DNA of 64,000 nt from Yersinia canariae (GTDB taxonomy: Bacteria > Pseudomonadota > Gammaproteobacteria > Enterobacterales > Enterobacteriaceae), in assembly GCF_009831415.1 (NCBI RefSeq), contig NZ_CP043727.1, positions 496,001 through 560,000 of the forward strand, read 5' to 3'. The notes below the pieces were generated by a model. The model made no database searches, was not told the DNA's origin, and was given only the letters and a program-made list of their open reading frames with translations. Shown here piece by piece: positions 10,799 to 22,703 of the stretch; the stretch's first letter is position 1; every line of letters starts with the position of its first letter. Both the position numbers and the translations under genes were made by a program.

Positions 10799-11269
10799 AT
10801 GAAAGAACTCGTTTTACCTCTGCCTGATGAGGCAGCGACCGTTGCATTAGGGGCCGCTTTGGCCCATGCCTTCAATGGTGCCAGCGTTATTTATCTGTTC
10901 GGTGACTTAGGTGCCGGAAAAACAACTTTTAGCCGTGGCTTCCTTCAGGCCCTTGGCCATTCAGGGCATGTTAAAAGCCCGACTTATACTTTGGTTGAGC
11001 CGTATAGCTTGGCCCCAAGGCCGGTTTACCATTTTGACCTGTATCGTCTGGCTGACCCCGAGGAGCTAGAGTTTATGGGTATTCGCGATTATTTCGATAA
11101 ACAGGCAATTTGTCTGGTGGAGTGGCCGCAGCAAGGGGCTGGGTTCCTACCTCAGGCGGATGTTGAATTGCATTTGGCTTATCAGGACGAAGGGCGTGAA
11201 GCTCGCCTGGTGGCTATTTCTGATGCGGGTGCAGATGTGTTGCGCCGTTTAGCTGCTGTGCAAGGATAA
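10799..11269 (+). CDS. tsaE: tRNA threonylcarbamoyladenosine biosynthesis ATPase TsaE
   Basis: TsaE is the ATPase partner of TsaB and TsaD in making t6A37 of ANN-decoding tRNAs. The P-loop [14 protein letters not shown] is at about residues 37-50, followed by [10 protein letters not shown] and the HFDLYRL segment typical of the family. The length of 156 residues is standard. It is tightly packed between nnr and amiB, consistent with the conserved nnr-tsaE-amiB-mutL-miaA-hfq superoperon. Confidence 0.95.
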   Translation: MKELVLPLPDEAATVALGAALAHAFNGASVIYLFGDLGAGKTTFSRGFLQALGHSGHVKSPTYTLVEPYSLAPRPVYHFDLYRLADPEELEFMGIRDYFDKQAICLVEWPQQGAGFLPQADVELHLAYQDEGREARLVAISDAGADVLRRLAAVQG

Positions 11270-11276
11270 TTTGATA

Positions 11277-13184
11277 ATGATGCATGGCTTAACAAAATTA
11301 ATTAGCCAGTCGCGACTTAACCGCGGGAAGCGCACATTAGCCGCTGTAGTGCTGGTTATGATGGGGTTATTTACCCTGCCTTCAGCATGGGCGGTGAAAC
11401 TGACTGATATTAAAGTGAATAATGGCCCGACAGAAAGTCGGGTTACGCTCAGTTTTGATGGTCAGCCGATTTACGCTTTTTTCTCTTTGAATTCACCTGA
11501 GCGGGTGGTGTTAGATGTTCGCCAAAGTGGCAATCTTTCGGGATTACCCTTGGAATTCAGTGGGCAGAACCTACTGAAAAGAATTCGCTCCAGCACCCCG
11601 AAAGATGAGCAAAGCACCCGTTTGGTGCTGGAACTGACACAAAAAGTCAAAACTCGTGCGGTCACTCAGCAATCAGGTAACAATTACACTGTCGTGATTA
11701 CGATGACGGCGGCGGCCAGCGCGCCTGCTCGGCAAGTGCCGCAGCCCATATTAAGCCAAAATAATACGCCACTAAATCAAACTAATACGCCAAGTCCTAA
11801 TGCCGGGCGTTTAACGTCACAGGCGGCGAGCGCGAACACGGCATCACGGGTCACCAGCACCAATACCACTTCGGTGGCTAAAAACCCGTTTAACAACAAG
11901 CCAACGGTAGTGGTGAGCAGTGAGAACATCACCACCAACACCTCCCGACCAATCAAAACTGCCAGTGCCGCTAATAGCTCGCGCGTGGTGGTGGCCATTG
12001 ATGCTGGTCACGGTGGTCAAGATCCCGGAGCTATCGGGCAAAATGGTCTGAAAGAGAAGAATGTCACTATTGCTATCGCCCGTCGGCTTGAAGCATTGCT
12101 TAACAGTGATCCGATGTTTAAACCCGTGTTGACCCGCAATGGCGATTACTTCATTTCGGTTATGGGCCGCTCGGACGTGGCGCGTAAGCAGGGAGCTAAC
12201 GTGCTGGTCTCCGTCCATGCGGATGCGGCACCTAACCGCAGCGCAACCGGAGCCTCGGTTTGGGTACTGTCGAATCGCCGCGCTAACAGTGAAATGGGCA
12301 ACTGGCTGGAGCAGCATGAGAAGCAATCCGAACTGCTCGGTGGTGCGGGTGATGTGCTGGCAAACACCGCTTCTGACCCCTACTTGAGTCAGGCCGTATT
12401 GGATTTGCAATTTGGTCACTCTCAGCGGGTGGGTTATGACGTTGCCACCAAAGTGCTGAATGAGCTGCAAAGAGTGGGCGACATTCATAAACGTCGGCCT
12501 GAACACGCCAGCCTTGGGGTGTTACGTTCACCGGATATTCCGTCATTGTTAGTGGAAACCGGCTTTATCAGTAATAGTACGGAGGAGCGGCTGCTTGGCA
12601 GTAGCGCGTATCAGGAGAAAATTGCTCAAGCCATTTATAAAGGTTTGCGCAGTTATTTCCTCGCGCATCCGCTACAAGCCGACCCAAAGGTCGAAAACCG
12701 CCCGCTCATTGAAACAGCGGCGGTTGATTCATCTTCACAACGTTCAAGTGTTAGTCAGCCAGAGCCGGTGGCGAACAGTAATGCGCAGAGCGGTAGAACA
12801 TCTGCCGCCAAGCCACTTGCGGCAGGTAAAAGTCAGATTCATAAAGTACAACGCGGCGAAACCTTATCTGGCATTGCCAGTCAATACGGCGTCAGCATGG
12901 CGGTATTGCGGCAAAATAACACACTGAAAAATGATGTGGTCTGGGTGGGGCAGCGCTTGAAAGTACCGGCATCGGGCAGTGCGGGCGCGATAACAGCACC
13001 CAAAACCGTTGCTAAAGTGAAGCCGAGCAAAAGTCAGCCCGTGAAACATCAGGTGAAACGGGGTGATACGCTGTCGGCCATTGCAGCCAGATATGGTGTG
13101 TCGATGAGTGAGATTGAGCGGGCGAATAAGATAAAGTCAGGTAATGTCCAACTTGGGCAAACCCTCACAATTCCACAATCGTAA
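11277..13184 (+). CDS. amiB: N-acetylmuramoyl-L-alanine amidase AmiB
   Basis: AmiB is a periplasmic zinc amidase that splits septal peptidoglycan during daughter-cell separation and is activated by EnvC. The order of parts, in 635-residue numbering, is: signal peptide (about 1-39, PSAWA), AMIN domain (about 40-142), a long Ser/Thr/Asn-rich linker (145-235), the amidase_3 domain with zinc ligand H245 in AGHGG, further ligand motif SVHADA and catalytic LVETGF (236-455), and two LysM repeats (about 521-565 and 590-634). The E. coli protein is about 445 residues, so this one has extra linker and LysM content. The ATG at 11277 has AAGGA ten bases upstream; a TTG at 11271 is less likely. Confidence 0.94.
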   Translation: MMHGLTKLISQSRLNRGKRTLAAVVLVMMGLFTLPSAWAVKLTDIKVNNGPTESRVTLSFDGQPIYAFFSLNSPERVVLDVRQSGNLSGLPLEFSGQNLLKRIRSSTPKDEQSTRLVLELTQKVKTRAVTQQSGNNYTVVITMTAAASAPARQVPQPILSQNNTPLNQTNTPSPNAGRLTSQAASANTASRVTSTNTTSVAKNPFNNKPTVVVSSENITTNTSRPIKTASAANSSRVVVAIDAGHGGQDPGAIGQNGLKEKNVTIAIARRLEALLNSDPMFKPVLTRNGDYFISVMGRSDVARKQGANVLVSVHADAAPNRSATGASVWVLSNRRANSEMGNWLEQHEKQSELLGGAGDVLANTASDPYLSQAVLDLQFGHSQRVGYDVATKVLNELQRVGDIHKRRPEHASLGVLRSPDIPSLLVETGFISNSTEERLLGSSAYQEKIAQAIYKGLRSYFLAHPLQADPKVENRPLIETAAVDSSSQRSSVSQPEPVANSNAQSGRTSAAKPLAAGKSQIHKVQRGETLSGIASQYGVSMAVLRQNNTLKNDVVWVGQRLKVPASGSAGAITAPKTVAKVKPSKSQPVKHQVKRGDTLSAIAARYGVSMSEIERANKIKSGNVQLGQTLTIPQS

Positions 13185-13198
13185 GCGAAGGAACGGCT

Positions 13199-15097
13199 AT
13201 GCCAATTCAGATTCTACCACCACAGCTTGCTAACCAAATTGCCGCCGGTGAAGTGGTAGAACGGCCTGCATCGGTCGTAAAAGAGTTGGTAGAAAATAGT
13301 CTGGATGCGGGGGCGTCACGGATTGATATTGATATCGAACGTGGTGGCGCAAAACTGATTCGTATCCGTGATAATGGCTGTGGTATTGGTAAAGATGATT
13401 TGGCCTTGGCCTTGGCGCGCCATGCGACCAGTAAAATAAGTTCACTGGAAGATTTGGAAGCCATCCTCAGTATGGGGTTTCGCGGCGAGGCGCTAGCCAG
13501 TATCAGTTCAGTTTCCCGGCTAATTTTGACATCGCGAACAGCAGAACAGAATGAAGCTTGGCAGGCTTATGCTGAAGGCCGCGACATGGCGGTGACCATC
13601 AAGCCCGCGGCTCACCCGGTCGGCAGTACCCTTGAGGTGCTGGACCTGTTTTACAACACGCCCGCCCGTCGCAAATTTATGCGTACTGAAAAAACTGAAT
13701 TTGGTCATATTGATGAAGTGGTGCGCCGCATTGCGCTGGCGCGCTTCGACGTGGCTATCAATCTCAGTCACAACGGCAAGTTGATGCGGCAGTATCGTGC
13801 AGCTCCAGATCCTTCCCAGCATGAACGCCGTCTGGCCAGTATCTGTGGCCCGACATTTTTGCAGCATGCGCTGGCGATTTCCTGGCAACATGGCGATTTA
13901 ACCATCCGTGGTTGGGTGGCTGATCCTGCCGCCAGCCGCACACTCAGTGAAATGCAATATTGTTACGTTAATAACCGTATGATGCGCGACCGGCTGATTA
14001 ACCACGCGATCCGCCAGGCTTACCAAGATTTACTCAAAGACGACCAACAACCGGCTTATGTTTTGTATCTGGATATTGACCCACATCAGGTTGATGTCAA
14101 TGTGCATCCGGCTAAACATGAAGTGCGTTTCCAGCAGGCGCGGCTGGTGCATGATTTTATATATCAAGCCGTTACCACTGTTTTACAGCAAGCGGCGACT
14201 CCGGTGCTGAACATCAATGAAGATGGCGAAGAGATCGAAGCACCGCGCTGGCAGCCGGAAAATCGCGTGGCAGCGGGCGTTAATAAATATGCGCAGCCGG
14301 AACCGGCGAAAGCGCCACCCGTAGAGCGAGTTGCTGCACCGGAGCGAACAATCACTACTGAGCGCTCCATCGCCCGCGAACCTATTCCGGCCTATCATTC
14401 GGGCCAGCCTTATCAAAAGCAGCAAGGCGAGTTATATCGTCAACTGGTGCAACCGGCGACTGAGAGTAAAGCGGTAGACACCGCACTAGCTCCAGCTCCT
14501 GTTGCGCGTCAGATCCCGGCGGACGAGCCACTTCATGGTGATAATTACAGTTTTGGTCGGGTATTGACGGTATTTCCGCCTTGTTATGCTCTTATTGAAT
14601 ATAAGCAGGGTGTCGCATTATTAGCACTGACGGTTGCCGAACGGTGGCTAAAGCAAGCCCAATTGAACCCGTCAGCAGAAGGACTACGCCCTCAGCCATT
14701 ACTGATCCCATTAAAACTGACATTGGATAAAAATGAAGCGGCTGCAGGCCTGCATCATCAGAAATTGTTAGCTACCATGGGAATAGAATTGGCCATTGAG
14801 CATACAAGAGCGACCTTACGTGCAGTATCTTTACCATTACGCCAACAAAATTTACAAAAACTGATACCGGAACTGTTAGGCTATCTGTCGCAACATGAAG
14901 AGATATCGCCAGATGCTCTGGCCACATGGATTTCTCGCCATCTTGGCAGTGAACATGAGGTATGGAATGTGTCTCAAGCGATACAATTATTGGCGGATGT
15001 TGAACGTCTTTGCCCACAGTTAGTGAAATCACCACCCGCTGGGCTATTACAACCTATTGATATAAAGGCTGCATTGGCAACCCTGAAACATGAATGA
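13199..15097 (+). CDS. mutL: DNA mismatch repair protein MutL
   Basis: MutL is the GHKL ATPase that couples MutS mismatch recognition to MutH incision and UvrD. ATP-binding motifs are ENSLDAG, DNGCGI and [10 protein letters not shown] in the first 110 residues, and the [13 protein letters not shown] segment is near 300. A Pro/Ala/Glu-rich linker (about 355-435) joins the C-terminal dimerisation domain. No DQHA endonuclease motif is seen, as expected where MutH exists. The protein has 632 residues. The stop overlaps the start of miaA by eight bases, which suggests translational coupling. Confidence 0.96.
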   Translation: MPIQILPPQLANQIAAGEVVERPASVVKELVENSLDAGASRIDIDIERGGAKLIRIRDNGCGIGKDDLALALARHATSKISSLEDLEAILSMGFRGEALASISSVSRLILTSRTAEQNEAWQAYAEGRDMAVTIKPAAHPVGSTLEVLDLFYNTPARRKFMRTEKTEFGHIDEVVRRIALARFDVAINLSHNGKLMRQYRAAPDPSQHERRLASICGPTFLQHALAISWQHGDLTIRGWVADPAASRTLSEMQYCYVNNRMMRDRLINHAIRQAYQDLLKDDQQPAYVLYLDIDPHQVDVNVHPAKHEVRFQQARLVHDFIYQAVTTVLQQAATPVLNINEDGEEIEAPRWQPENRVAAGVNKYAQPEPAKAPPVERVAAPERTITTERSIAREPIPAYHSGQPYQKQQGELYRQLVQPATESKAVDTALAPAPVARQIPADEPLHGDNYSFGRVLTVFPPCYALIEYKQGVALLALTVAERWLKQAQLNPSAEGLRPQPLLIPLKLTLDKNEAAAGLHHQKLLATMGIELAIEHTRATLRAVSLPLRQQNLQKLIPELLGYLSQHEEISPDALATWISRHLGSEHEVWNVSQAIQLLADVERLCPQLVKSPPAGLLQPIDIKAALATLKHE

Positions 15098-16031
15098 TAT
15101 TGAAAATTTAGACCGGCCACCGGCCATATTTATTATGGGGCCAACCGCCTCGGGTAAAACAGCGCTCTCCATTGCACTGAGAAAACGGCTGCCTGTGGAA
15201 CTCATCAGTGTCGACTCCGCCCTGATTTACCGTGGTATGGATATCGGCACCGCGAAACCCAGCGCGGAAGAACTGGCGTTAGCCCCACACCGGCTGATTG
15301 ATATTCGTGACCCAGCGCAATCCTACTCTGCCGCTGATTTTCGTAAAGATGCATTAAAAGAAATGGCCGACATTACCGCAGCCGGGCGTATACCGCTGCT
15401 GGTGGGTGGCACAATGTTGTACTTTAAAGCGCTGTTGGATGGGTTATCTCCATTGCCGTCAGCAGATCCGCAAGTGCGCCAGCGTATTGAGCAGCAGGCG
15501 GCGGAACTGGGTTGGGAAGCATTACATCAACAATTGGCTGAAATCGACCCGGTTGCTGCGGCGCGAATTCATCCTAATGATCCCCAACGGCTCTCCAGAG
15601 CACTGGAAGTTTTTTTTATTTCAGGTAAAACTCTAACAGAACTGACTAAAATTTCAGGTGAAACCTTACCTTATCGGGTTCACCAATTTGCGATTGCGCC
15701 TGTTAGCCGGGAACTCTTGCACCAGCGGATTGAATTACGTTTTCGTCAGATGCTGGATGCCGGGTTTGAAACAGAGGCTAGGGCGCTTTTTGACCGTGGT
15801 GATTTGCATACGGATATGCCGGCCATTCGTTGTGTGGGATACCGACAGATGTGGTCTTATCTGTCCGGTGAGATTGATTACGACGAAATGGTTTACCGCG
15901 GAATCTGTGCGACACGTCAACTGGCAAAGCGCCAAATGACCTGGTTGCGGGGCTGGGGTTCAGTCCAGTGGCTCGACAGTGATAAGCCGGGAGAGGCTTT
16001 AGACTCTGTAATACAGGTTGTTAGTGCATAG
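15090..16031 (+). CDS. miaA: tRNA dimethylallyltransferase MiaA
   Basis: MiaA transfers an isopentenyl group to A37 of tRNAs that read UNN codons, the first step of ms2i6A. The P-loop [12 protein letters not shown] is at about residues 17-28. The substrate motif [16 protein letters not shown], the [12 protein letters not shown] segment and the C-terminal [12 protein letters not shown] follow. The length of 313 residues is typical. The gene overlaps the end of mutL and leads into hfq. Confidence 0.96.
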   Translation: MNDIENLDRPPAIFIMGPTASGKTALSIALRKRLPVELISVDSALIYRGMDIGTAKPSAEELALAPHRLIDIRDPAQSYSAADFRKDALKEMADITAAGRIPLLVGGTMLYFKALLDGLSPLPSADPQVRQRIEQQAAELGWEALHQQLAEIDPVAAARIHPNDPQRLSRALEVFFISGKTLTELTKISGETLPYRVHQFAIAPVSRELLHQRIELRFRQMLDAGFETEARALFDRGDLHTDMPAIRCVGYRQMWSYLSGEIDYDEMVYRGICATRQLAKRQMTWLRGWGSVQWLDSDKPGEALDSVIQVVSA

Positions 16032-16146
16032 GTTGAATGATTGTGTACAATTGATTAGTACTCAACGCGCGGATTTTTTTACGCAGTTTATTTTCGAGCC
16101 GATAGGTTCTTAGTTAATAACAACAAGCAAATAAGGAAAATATAGA

Positions 16147-16452
16147 ATGGCTAAGGGGCAATCTTTGCAAGATCCGTTCCTGAACGCATTGCGTCGTGAA
16201 CGGGTTCCGGTTTCTATTTATTTAGTGAATGGCATTAAACTGCAGGGCCAAGTTGAGTCTTTTGATCAGTTTGTCATTCTGTTAAAGAACACAGTCAGCC
16301 AGATGGTTTATAAGCATGCCATCTCTACTGTAGTGCCTTCGCGCCCGGTTTCGCATCACAGCAATAATCCGAGTGGTAGCACCAATAATTATCATGGTAG
16401 TAATCCATCTGCGCCGCAACAGCCGCAGCAGGATAGCGATGACGCTGAATAA
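16147..16452 (+). CDS. hfq: RNA chaperone Hfq
   Basis: Hfq forms a hexameric Sm-like ring that pairs small RNAs with mRNA targets. The Sm1 motif ([14 protein letters not shown]) and the Sm2 motif ([12 protein letters not shown]) are intact, and the first 72 residues match enterobacterial Hfq closely. The C-terminal tail is polar and disordered, rich in Ser, Asn and Gln, and ends in the acidic tip DSDDAE. The ribosome site is AAGGAAA. The 115-bp gap after miaA leaves room for an hfq-specific promoter, as known in relatives. Confidence 0.97.
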
Positions 16453-16550
16453 AGCGCATTGCTGGTCAACCATGACGGGGAACATAAGCAACGGATTCGG
16501 GCTTATGTTCTCCGCACTAGCGGTTTTGATCCGTTTGAGAGGTTGCACGT

Positions 16551-17852
16551 TTGTTTGACCGTTATGAAGGCGGTGAGCAGGCCGTACTGGTTCATATCTA
16601 TTTCTCGCAAGACAAAAACTCAGAGGATCTGCGTGAGTTCGAAGCGCTAGTATCTTCTGCGGGCGTAGAAGCTTTGCAAATTGTGACGGGTAGTCGCAAA
16701 GCACCGCACCCTAAGTTTTTTGTGGGCGAGGGAAAGGCAGTAGAAATTGCTGATGCAGTGAAAGCCAGTGGTGCGTCTGTTGTCCTGTTTGATCATGCCC
16801 TTTCCGCCGCGCAAGAGCGAAATCTTGAGCGTTTGTGTGAGTGCCGGGTAATTGATCGGACGGGTCTAATTTTAGATATTTTTGCCCAACGGGCCCGTAC
16901 CCATGAAGGTAAATTACAGGTCGAATTAGCGCAATTGCGCCATATTGCGACCCGTTTGGTACGCGGCTGGACGCACCTTGAGCGTCAAAAAGGTGGGATT
17001 GGCCTAAGAGGGCCAGGTGAAACCCAGTTGGAGACCGACCGCCGTTTGCTACGTGACCGTATCAGCCTGATTTTGAACCGGTTGGAGCGTGTGGCAAAGC
17101 AGCGTGAGCAAGGGCGACGTGCGCGTACCCGTGCTGATATTCCGACAGTATCTTTGGTGGGATATACCAACGCCGGTAAATCTAGCCTGTTTAACAAAAT
17201 TACGGCAGCTGATGTCTATGCGGCTGACCAACTATTTGCCACGCTGGATCCAACTTTACGCCGTATTAATGTGGCTGATGTGGGCGATACAGTGTTGGCG
17301 GATACGGTAGGTTTTATCCGGCATTTGCCGCACGATCTGGTTGCCGCTTTTAAAGCGACATTACAAGAAACGCGGCAAGCCTCATTACTGTTACACATTA
17401 TTGATGCAGCTGATCCTCGGGTAGCCGAGAATATGGCCGCGGTCGATTCTGTATTGGCAGAAATCGAGGCGGATGAAATCCCTACATTATTAGTAATGAA
17501 TAAAATTGATTTGTTGGATGATTTCGTCCCGCGAATTGATCGCAACGAAGAAAATCTGCCAGTCAGAGTTTGGCTTTCGGCCCAAACCGGCGCAGGTATC
17601 CCGTTGCTCTTTCAAGCGTTAACGGAGCGTCTTTCAGGTGAGATCGCACACTTTGAATTGCGTTTGCCGCCTCAGGCAGGCCGTTTACGTAGCCGTTTTT
17701 ACCAGCTTCAGGCAATTGAAAAAGAGTGGATAGACGAGGACGGGAATGTCGGTATGGTGGTCAGAATGCCTATCGTTGATTGGCGTCGTCTCTGTAAACA
17801 AGAGCAAGATTTGGTCAGTTATGTTGTTAGTGAGCCAGATTTGGCTAATTAA
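16551..17852 (+). CDS. hflX: Ribosome-associated GTPase HflX
   Basis: HflX is a GTPase that splits stalled or heat-damaged 70S ribosomes. The N-terminal glycine-rich HflX domain includes [14 protein letters not shown]. The G domain has G1 [12 protein letters not shown]3 [10 protein letters not shown] and G4 MNKIDLLDD. The TTG start gives [18 protein letters not shown], matching the family, with a GAGAGG ribosome site upstream; no ATG is placed better. The protein has 433 residues. It lies between hfq and hflKC. Confidence 0.95.
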   Translation: MFDRYEGGEQAVLVHIYFSQDKNSEDLREFEALVSSAGVEALQIVTGSRKAPHPKFFVGEGKAVEIADAVKASGASVVLFDHALSAAQERNLERLCECRVIDRTGLILDIFAQRARTHEGKLQVELAQLRHIATRLVRGWTHLERQKGGIGLRGPGETQLETDRRLLRDRISLILNRLERVAKQREQGRRARTRADIPTVSLVGYTNAGKSSLFNKITAADVYAADQLFATLDPTLRRINVADVGDTVLADTVGFIRHLPHDLVAAFKATLQETRQASLLLHIIDAADPRVAENMAAVDSVLAEIEADEIPTLLVMNKIDLLDDFVPRIDRNEENLPVRVWLSAQTGAGIPLLFQALTERLSGEIAHFELRLPPQAGRLRSRFYQLQAIEKEWIDEDGNVGMVVRMPIVDWRRLCKQEQDLVSYVVSEPDLAN

Positions 17853-17949
17853 TTGATTAATTGAACTTTTTTGTGAGATTAAGAGCCAGCTTCTTTGGCG
17901 TGTGCTCTTGGCCTGAAGAAAACCAATCATAGAAGAATGGAGCTAAAAC

Positions 17950-19227
17950 ATGGCGTGGAATCAGCCCGGTAATAACGGACAGGACCGCGATCCGTGGGGG
18001 AGCAGCAATAATAATGGCGGCAACTCTGGCGGAAATAACAATAATAATAAAGGTGGCCGTGACCAAGGGCCGCCGGATCTGGATGATATCTTCCGTAAAC
18101 TGAGCAAAAAGCTGAGTAGCCTCGGCGGCAAAAGTGGCGGAAGCGGTAACGATAGCGGTGGAACGACAAGAGGCCCTGGTTTCAGTGGTCGTATTGTGGG
18201 TATCGCGGTGGTTGCGGTTGTGGTTATCTGGGCAGCAAGTGGTTTCTATACAATTAAAGAAGCTGAGCGCGGTGTTGTGACTCGCTTGGGTAAATTAAGC
18301 CACATTGTACAGCCCGGTTTGAACTGGAAACCGACCTTTATCGATGAAGTCACCCCGGTTAACGTCGAATCTGTACGCGAATTGGCGGCTTCAGGTGTCA
18401 TGTTGACCTCTGATGAGAACGTTGTTCGCATCGAAATGAACGTGCAGTACCGCGTGACTGATCCGGCCGCTTATCTCTTTAGCGTGACTAATCCGGATGA
18501 CAGTCTGCGTCAGGCAACTGACAGCGCAGTACGTGGTGTTATTGGTAAATACACCATGGATAAAATCCTCACCGAAGGCCGTACCATCGTTCGTAGTGAT
18601 ACTCAGCGTGTACTGGAAGAAACTATTCGTCCATACAACATGGGGATAACTCTGCTGGACGTTAACTTCCAGGCAGCACGTCCGCCGGAAGAAGTTAAAG
18701 CGGCATTTGATGATGCGATTGCTGCCCGTGAAAACGAACAACAGTATATTCGTGAAGCAGAAGCTTACACCAACGAAGTCCAACCTCGTGCTAACGGTCA
18801 GGCGCAGCGTCTGTTAGAAGATGCCCGTGCTTATGCCGCGCGTAAAGTGTTGGAAGCGCAGGGTGAAGTTGCTGGTTTTGCGAAGTTGTTGCCGGAGTAT
18901 AAGGCGGCACCGGAAATTACCCGTGAGCGTTTATACATCGAAACCATGGAGAAAGTCCTCGGTCATACCCGCAAAGTGCTGGCTAATGACAAAGGTAACA
19001 GTCTGATGGTGTTGCCGCTGGATCAACTGATGCGTGGCCAAGGTGCAGATAAAGCAGATGGCAGTAAAGACACAAGTCTGATTCGTCTGAATCCGCCTTC
19101 CTCTGCCAATAGCAGCCAAGAATCTGGTGCAAGTAACTCGAATACCAGTTCAACCAGTGGCTCTATCATGGATCAGCGCCGGGCGAATGCTCAGCGTGAT
19201 ACTTCCACTCGCGTAGGGAGAGAATAA
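17950..19227 (+). CDS. hflK: FtsH protease modulator HflK
   Basis: HflK pairs with HflC in a large cage around the FtsH protease in the inner membrane. The N-terminal 75 residues are rich in Gly and Asn and cytoplasmic. One membrane helix follows (about 80-98), then an SPFH/band-7 domain. A helical region (about 250-330) includes the AAFDDAIAARENEQQYI segment. The Ser/Asn-rich C-terminal tail is variable. The length is 425 residues. A GGAGC ribosome site precedes the ATG, and hflC starts three bases after the stop. Confidence 0.95.
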   Translation: MAWNQPGNNGQDRDPWGSSNNNGGNSGGNNNNNKGGRDQGPPDLDDIFRKLSKKLSSLGGKSGGSGNDSGGTTRGPGFSGRIVGIAVVAVVVIWAASGFYTIKEAERGVVTRLGKLSHIVQPGLNWKPTFIDEVTPVNVESVRELAASGVMLTSDENVVRIEMNVQYRVTDPAAYLFSVTNPDDSLRQATDSAVRGVIGKYTMDKILTEGRTIVRSDTQRVLEETIRPYNMGITLLDVNFQAARPPEEVKAAFDDAIAARENEQQYIREAEAYTNEVQPRANGQAQRLLEDARAYAARKVLEAQGEVAGFAKLLPEYKAAPEITRERLYIETMEKVLGHTRKVLANDKGNSLMVLPLDQLMRGQGADKADGSKDTSLIRLNPPSSANSSQESGASNSNTSSTSGSIMDQRRANAQRDTSTRVGRE

Positions 19228-19230
19228 CCA

Positions 19231-20235
19231 ATGCGTAAGTCTTTTTTACTTATCGTCGTTGTGGTGTTAGTCGCACTCTACGCTTCGCTGTTTGTCGTAC
19301 AAGAAGGTCAACGCGGGATTGTCCTGCGCTTTGGCAAGGTATTGCGTGATAGTGATAACAAGCCTCTGGTGTACGCACCGGGCCTGCACTTCAAGATACC
19401 GTTTATCGAAACAGTGAAGACGTTGGATGCCCGTATTCAAACCATGGACAACCAGGCCGACCGTTTCGTGACTAACGAGAAGAAAGACCTGATTGTTGAC
19501 TCTTATCTGAAATGGCGTATCAGCGATTTCAGCCGTTACTACCTTGCCACTGGTGGTGGTGATGTCTCTCAGGCTGAAGTGCTGTTAAAACGTAAATTCA
19601 GTGACCGTTTACGTTCTGAAATCGGTCGCCTGAATGTGCGCGACATCGTAACAGACTCTCGTGGCCGTCTGACGTCAGATGTGCGTGATGCGCTGAACAC
19701 CGGTAGTGTGGGTGATGAAGCCGTGACCACTGAAGCGGATGATGCTATTGCCTCTGCGGCAGCGCGTGTTGAACAGGAAACTCGCGGCAAACAGCCTGCG
19801 GTTAACCCGAACAGTATGGCGGCTCTGGGGATTGAAGTGGTTGACGTGCGAATCAAGCAAATCAACTTACCGGCAGAAGTTTCTGACGCAATCTTCCAGC
19901 GTATGCGGGCAGAACGTGAAGCAGTTGCTCGTCGTCACCGTTCACAAGGTCAGGAAGAAGCAGAGAAGTTGCGTGCAACAGCCGACTATGAAGTGACTCG
20001 TACCCTGGCAGAAGCAGAGCGTCAGGCGCGTATTACTCGTGGTGGCGGTGATGCTGAAGCTGCTCGTCTGTTTGCTGATGCATTCAGTAAAGATCCTGAC
20101 TTCTATGCTTTCATTCGTAGCTTGCGTGCTTATGAAAATAGCTTCAGCAGCGGCAATGATGTCATGGTACTGAGCCCGGAGAGTGATTTCTTCCGCTACA
20201 TGAAATCGCCAGATAACTCTAGCAAACGTCCATAA
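19231..20235 (+). CDS. hflC: FtsH protease modulator HflC
   Basis: HflC is the partner of HflK. A signal-anchor helix (residues 4-22) precedes the SPFH domain, which begins VVQEGQRGIVLRFGKV. The charged helix RAEREAVARRHRSQGQEEAE and the C-terminal SGNDVMVLSPESDFFRYMK are typical of the family. It has 334 residues and is translated directly after hflK. The unit ends at a strong terminator 50 bp downstream. Confidence 0.96.
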   Translation: MRKSFLLIVVVVLVALYASLFVVQEGQRGIVLRFGKVLRDSDNKPLVYAPGLHFKIPFIETVKTLDARIQTMDNQADRFVTNEKKDLIVDSYLKWRISDFSRYYLATGGGDVSQAEVLLKRKFSDRLRSEIGRLNVRDIVTDSRGRLTSDVRDALNTGSVGDEAVTTEADDAIASAAARVEQETRGKQPAVNPNSMAALGIEVVDVRIKQINLPAEVSDAIFQRMRAEREAVARRHRSQGQEEAEKLRATADYEVTRTLAEAERQARITRGGGDAEAARLFADAFSKDPDFYAFIRSLRAYENSFSSGNDVMVLSPESDFFRYMKSPDNSSKRP

Positions 20236-20285
20236 CGGCTGCCGTAATAGCGCGTTTTTGACTGTATGTTTTTGACTGTAATAGT

Positions 20286-20310
20286 AAGGCCCGTTAACGC
20301 GGGCCTTTTC
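20286..20310 (+). terminator. Terminator after hflC
   Basis: The stem AAGGCCCG (20286-20293) pairs with CGGGCCTT (20300-20307), and TTTTC follows. It marks the likely end of the nnr-to-hflC superoperon. Confidence 0.8.
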
Positions 20311-20347
20311 TATTTGAGGCCGTTTTTCTATTTGATTGAGACAGACA

Positions 20348-20548
20348 ATGAATTCAACCATCTTATTAGCATTAGGCTTGGTTTTGGTACTGGAAGGGCT
20401 TGGCCCGATGCTTTATCCCAAAGCCTGGCGCAAAATGATCTTGGCAATGACCCAATTATCGGATGCCACTTTACGTCGTTTTGGCGGAGGATTAGTGGTT
20501 GCAGGCGTTGTTATCTACTACATGTTGCGTAGCCGCATGGGTGGCTAA
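20348..20548 (+). CDS. yjeT: Small inner-membrane protein YjeT (DUF2065)
   Basis: This 66-residue protein has two predicted membrane helices (about 4-21 and 45-62) separated by a basic segment. The sequence LVLVLEGLGPMLYPKAW and the FGGGLVVAGVV stretch are characteristic of DUF2065. The role is not established. It lies between hflC and purA as in E. coli. An upstream TTG in frame would add four residues with no family support. Confidence 0.9.
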   Translation: MNSTILLALGLVLVLEGLGPMLYPKAWRKMILAMTQLSDATLRRFGGGLVVAGVVIYYMLRSRMGG

Positions 20549-20614
20549 ATATAAGCACAAAAATTGTTCAGTTATGTGTTAAAAAGTACTGAAAGCCGCC
20601 GTATGAGATGTTAG

Positions 20615-21946
<1,332 letters not shown>

Positions 21947-21989
21947 TTCATTAGCTAATAGCTAAATAATCAGAATTCAGATGCTAATG

Positions 21990-22016
21990 AACCGGGCTTA
22001 TGTCCGGTTTATTGTT
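21990..22016 (+). terminator. Probable terminator after purA
   Basis: AACCGG (21990-21995) pairs with CCGGTT (22004-22009), followed by the T-rich TATTGTTT. The stem is short, so confidence is moderate. Confidence 0.6.
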
Positions 22017-22224
22017 TCAGATTCACCTGAAAGTTATCTTCGACCAGCTGTTTTACATCAAAAAACCCGCCCTTCATCTAAATGATTAGTCGCAAGCTTT
22101 GTGACTGGTTTATCATTCAAACTATAAGTTTTCTAAATAGCACTTAGAATCACACTTATAACCTATCCAAAACGTGTCATTGTAGATGGGTTTAAGCCGG
22201 GTAAACTGATACTCAGGGGTATAC

Positions 22225-22650
22225 GTGCAGTTAACAAGTTTTACTGATTATGGTTTGCGGGCGCTTACTTATATGGCCTCGCTACCTGAAGGCCAAATGA
22301 CCAGCATTTCTCAGGTAACTGAGGTCTATGGCGTGTCTCGCAATCATATGGTTAAAATAATCAATCAGTTGAGCCGTGTGGGGCTGGTAACCGCTGTGCG
22401 GGGAAAGAATGGCGGCATACGGTTAGGTAAACCGGCTGACCAGATTCGGATTGGCGATGTTGTGCGCCAGTTAGAACCACTTTCTCTGGTGAATTGCAGT
22501 AGTGATTTTTGCCATATAACACCCGCTTGTCGCCTGAAACAAGTGCTTAATCAGGCGGTGCAAAGTTTCCTTAACGAGCTGGATAACTATACTTTAGCCG
22601 ATATGGTTCAGGATAATACCCCGCTCTACAAGCTATTACTTGTTGAGTAA
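22225..22650 (+). CDS. nsrR: Nitric-oxide-sensing repressor NsrR
   Basis: NsrR is an Rrf2-family repressor whose iron-sulfur cluster is destroyed by NO, releasing genes such as hmp and ytfE. The 141-residue protein has an N-terminal winged helix with the recognition region around [19 protein letters not shown]. The three cluster cysteines are C91, C96 and C102 ([13 protein letters not shown]). The start is GTG, giving [14 protein letters not shown] as in E. coli. It leads the nsrR-rnr-rlmB operon. A predicted target operator is present upstream of ytfE in this window. Confidence 0.95.
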   Translation: MQLTSFTDYGLRALTYMASLPEGQMTSISQVTEVYGVSRNHMVKIINQLSRVGLVTAVRGKNGGIRLGKPADQIRIGDVVRQLEPLSLVNCSSDFCHITPACRLKQVLNQAVQSFLNELDNYTLADMVQDNTPLYKLLLVE

Positions 22651-22703
22651 TTCTTATAATAAAACACGTATAGCAAGCTGCTGCTGACAACGGAGGAACC
22701 TCA

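Noticed and set aside
11844..12506. 220-codon open frame antisense to amiB
   Set aside because: It lies within a clear amidase gene, and its translation shows no family resemblance.
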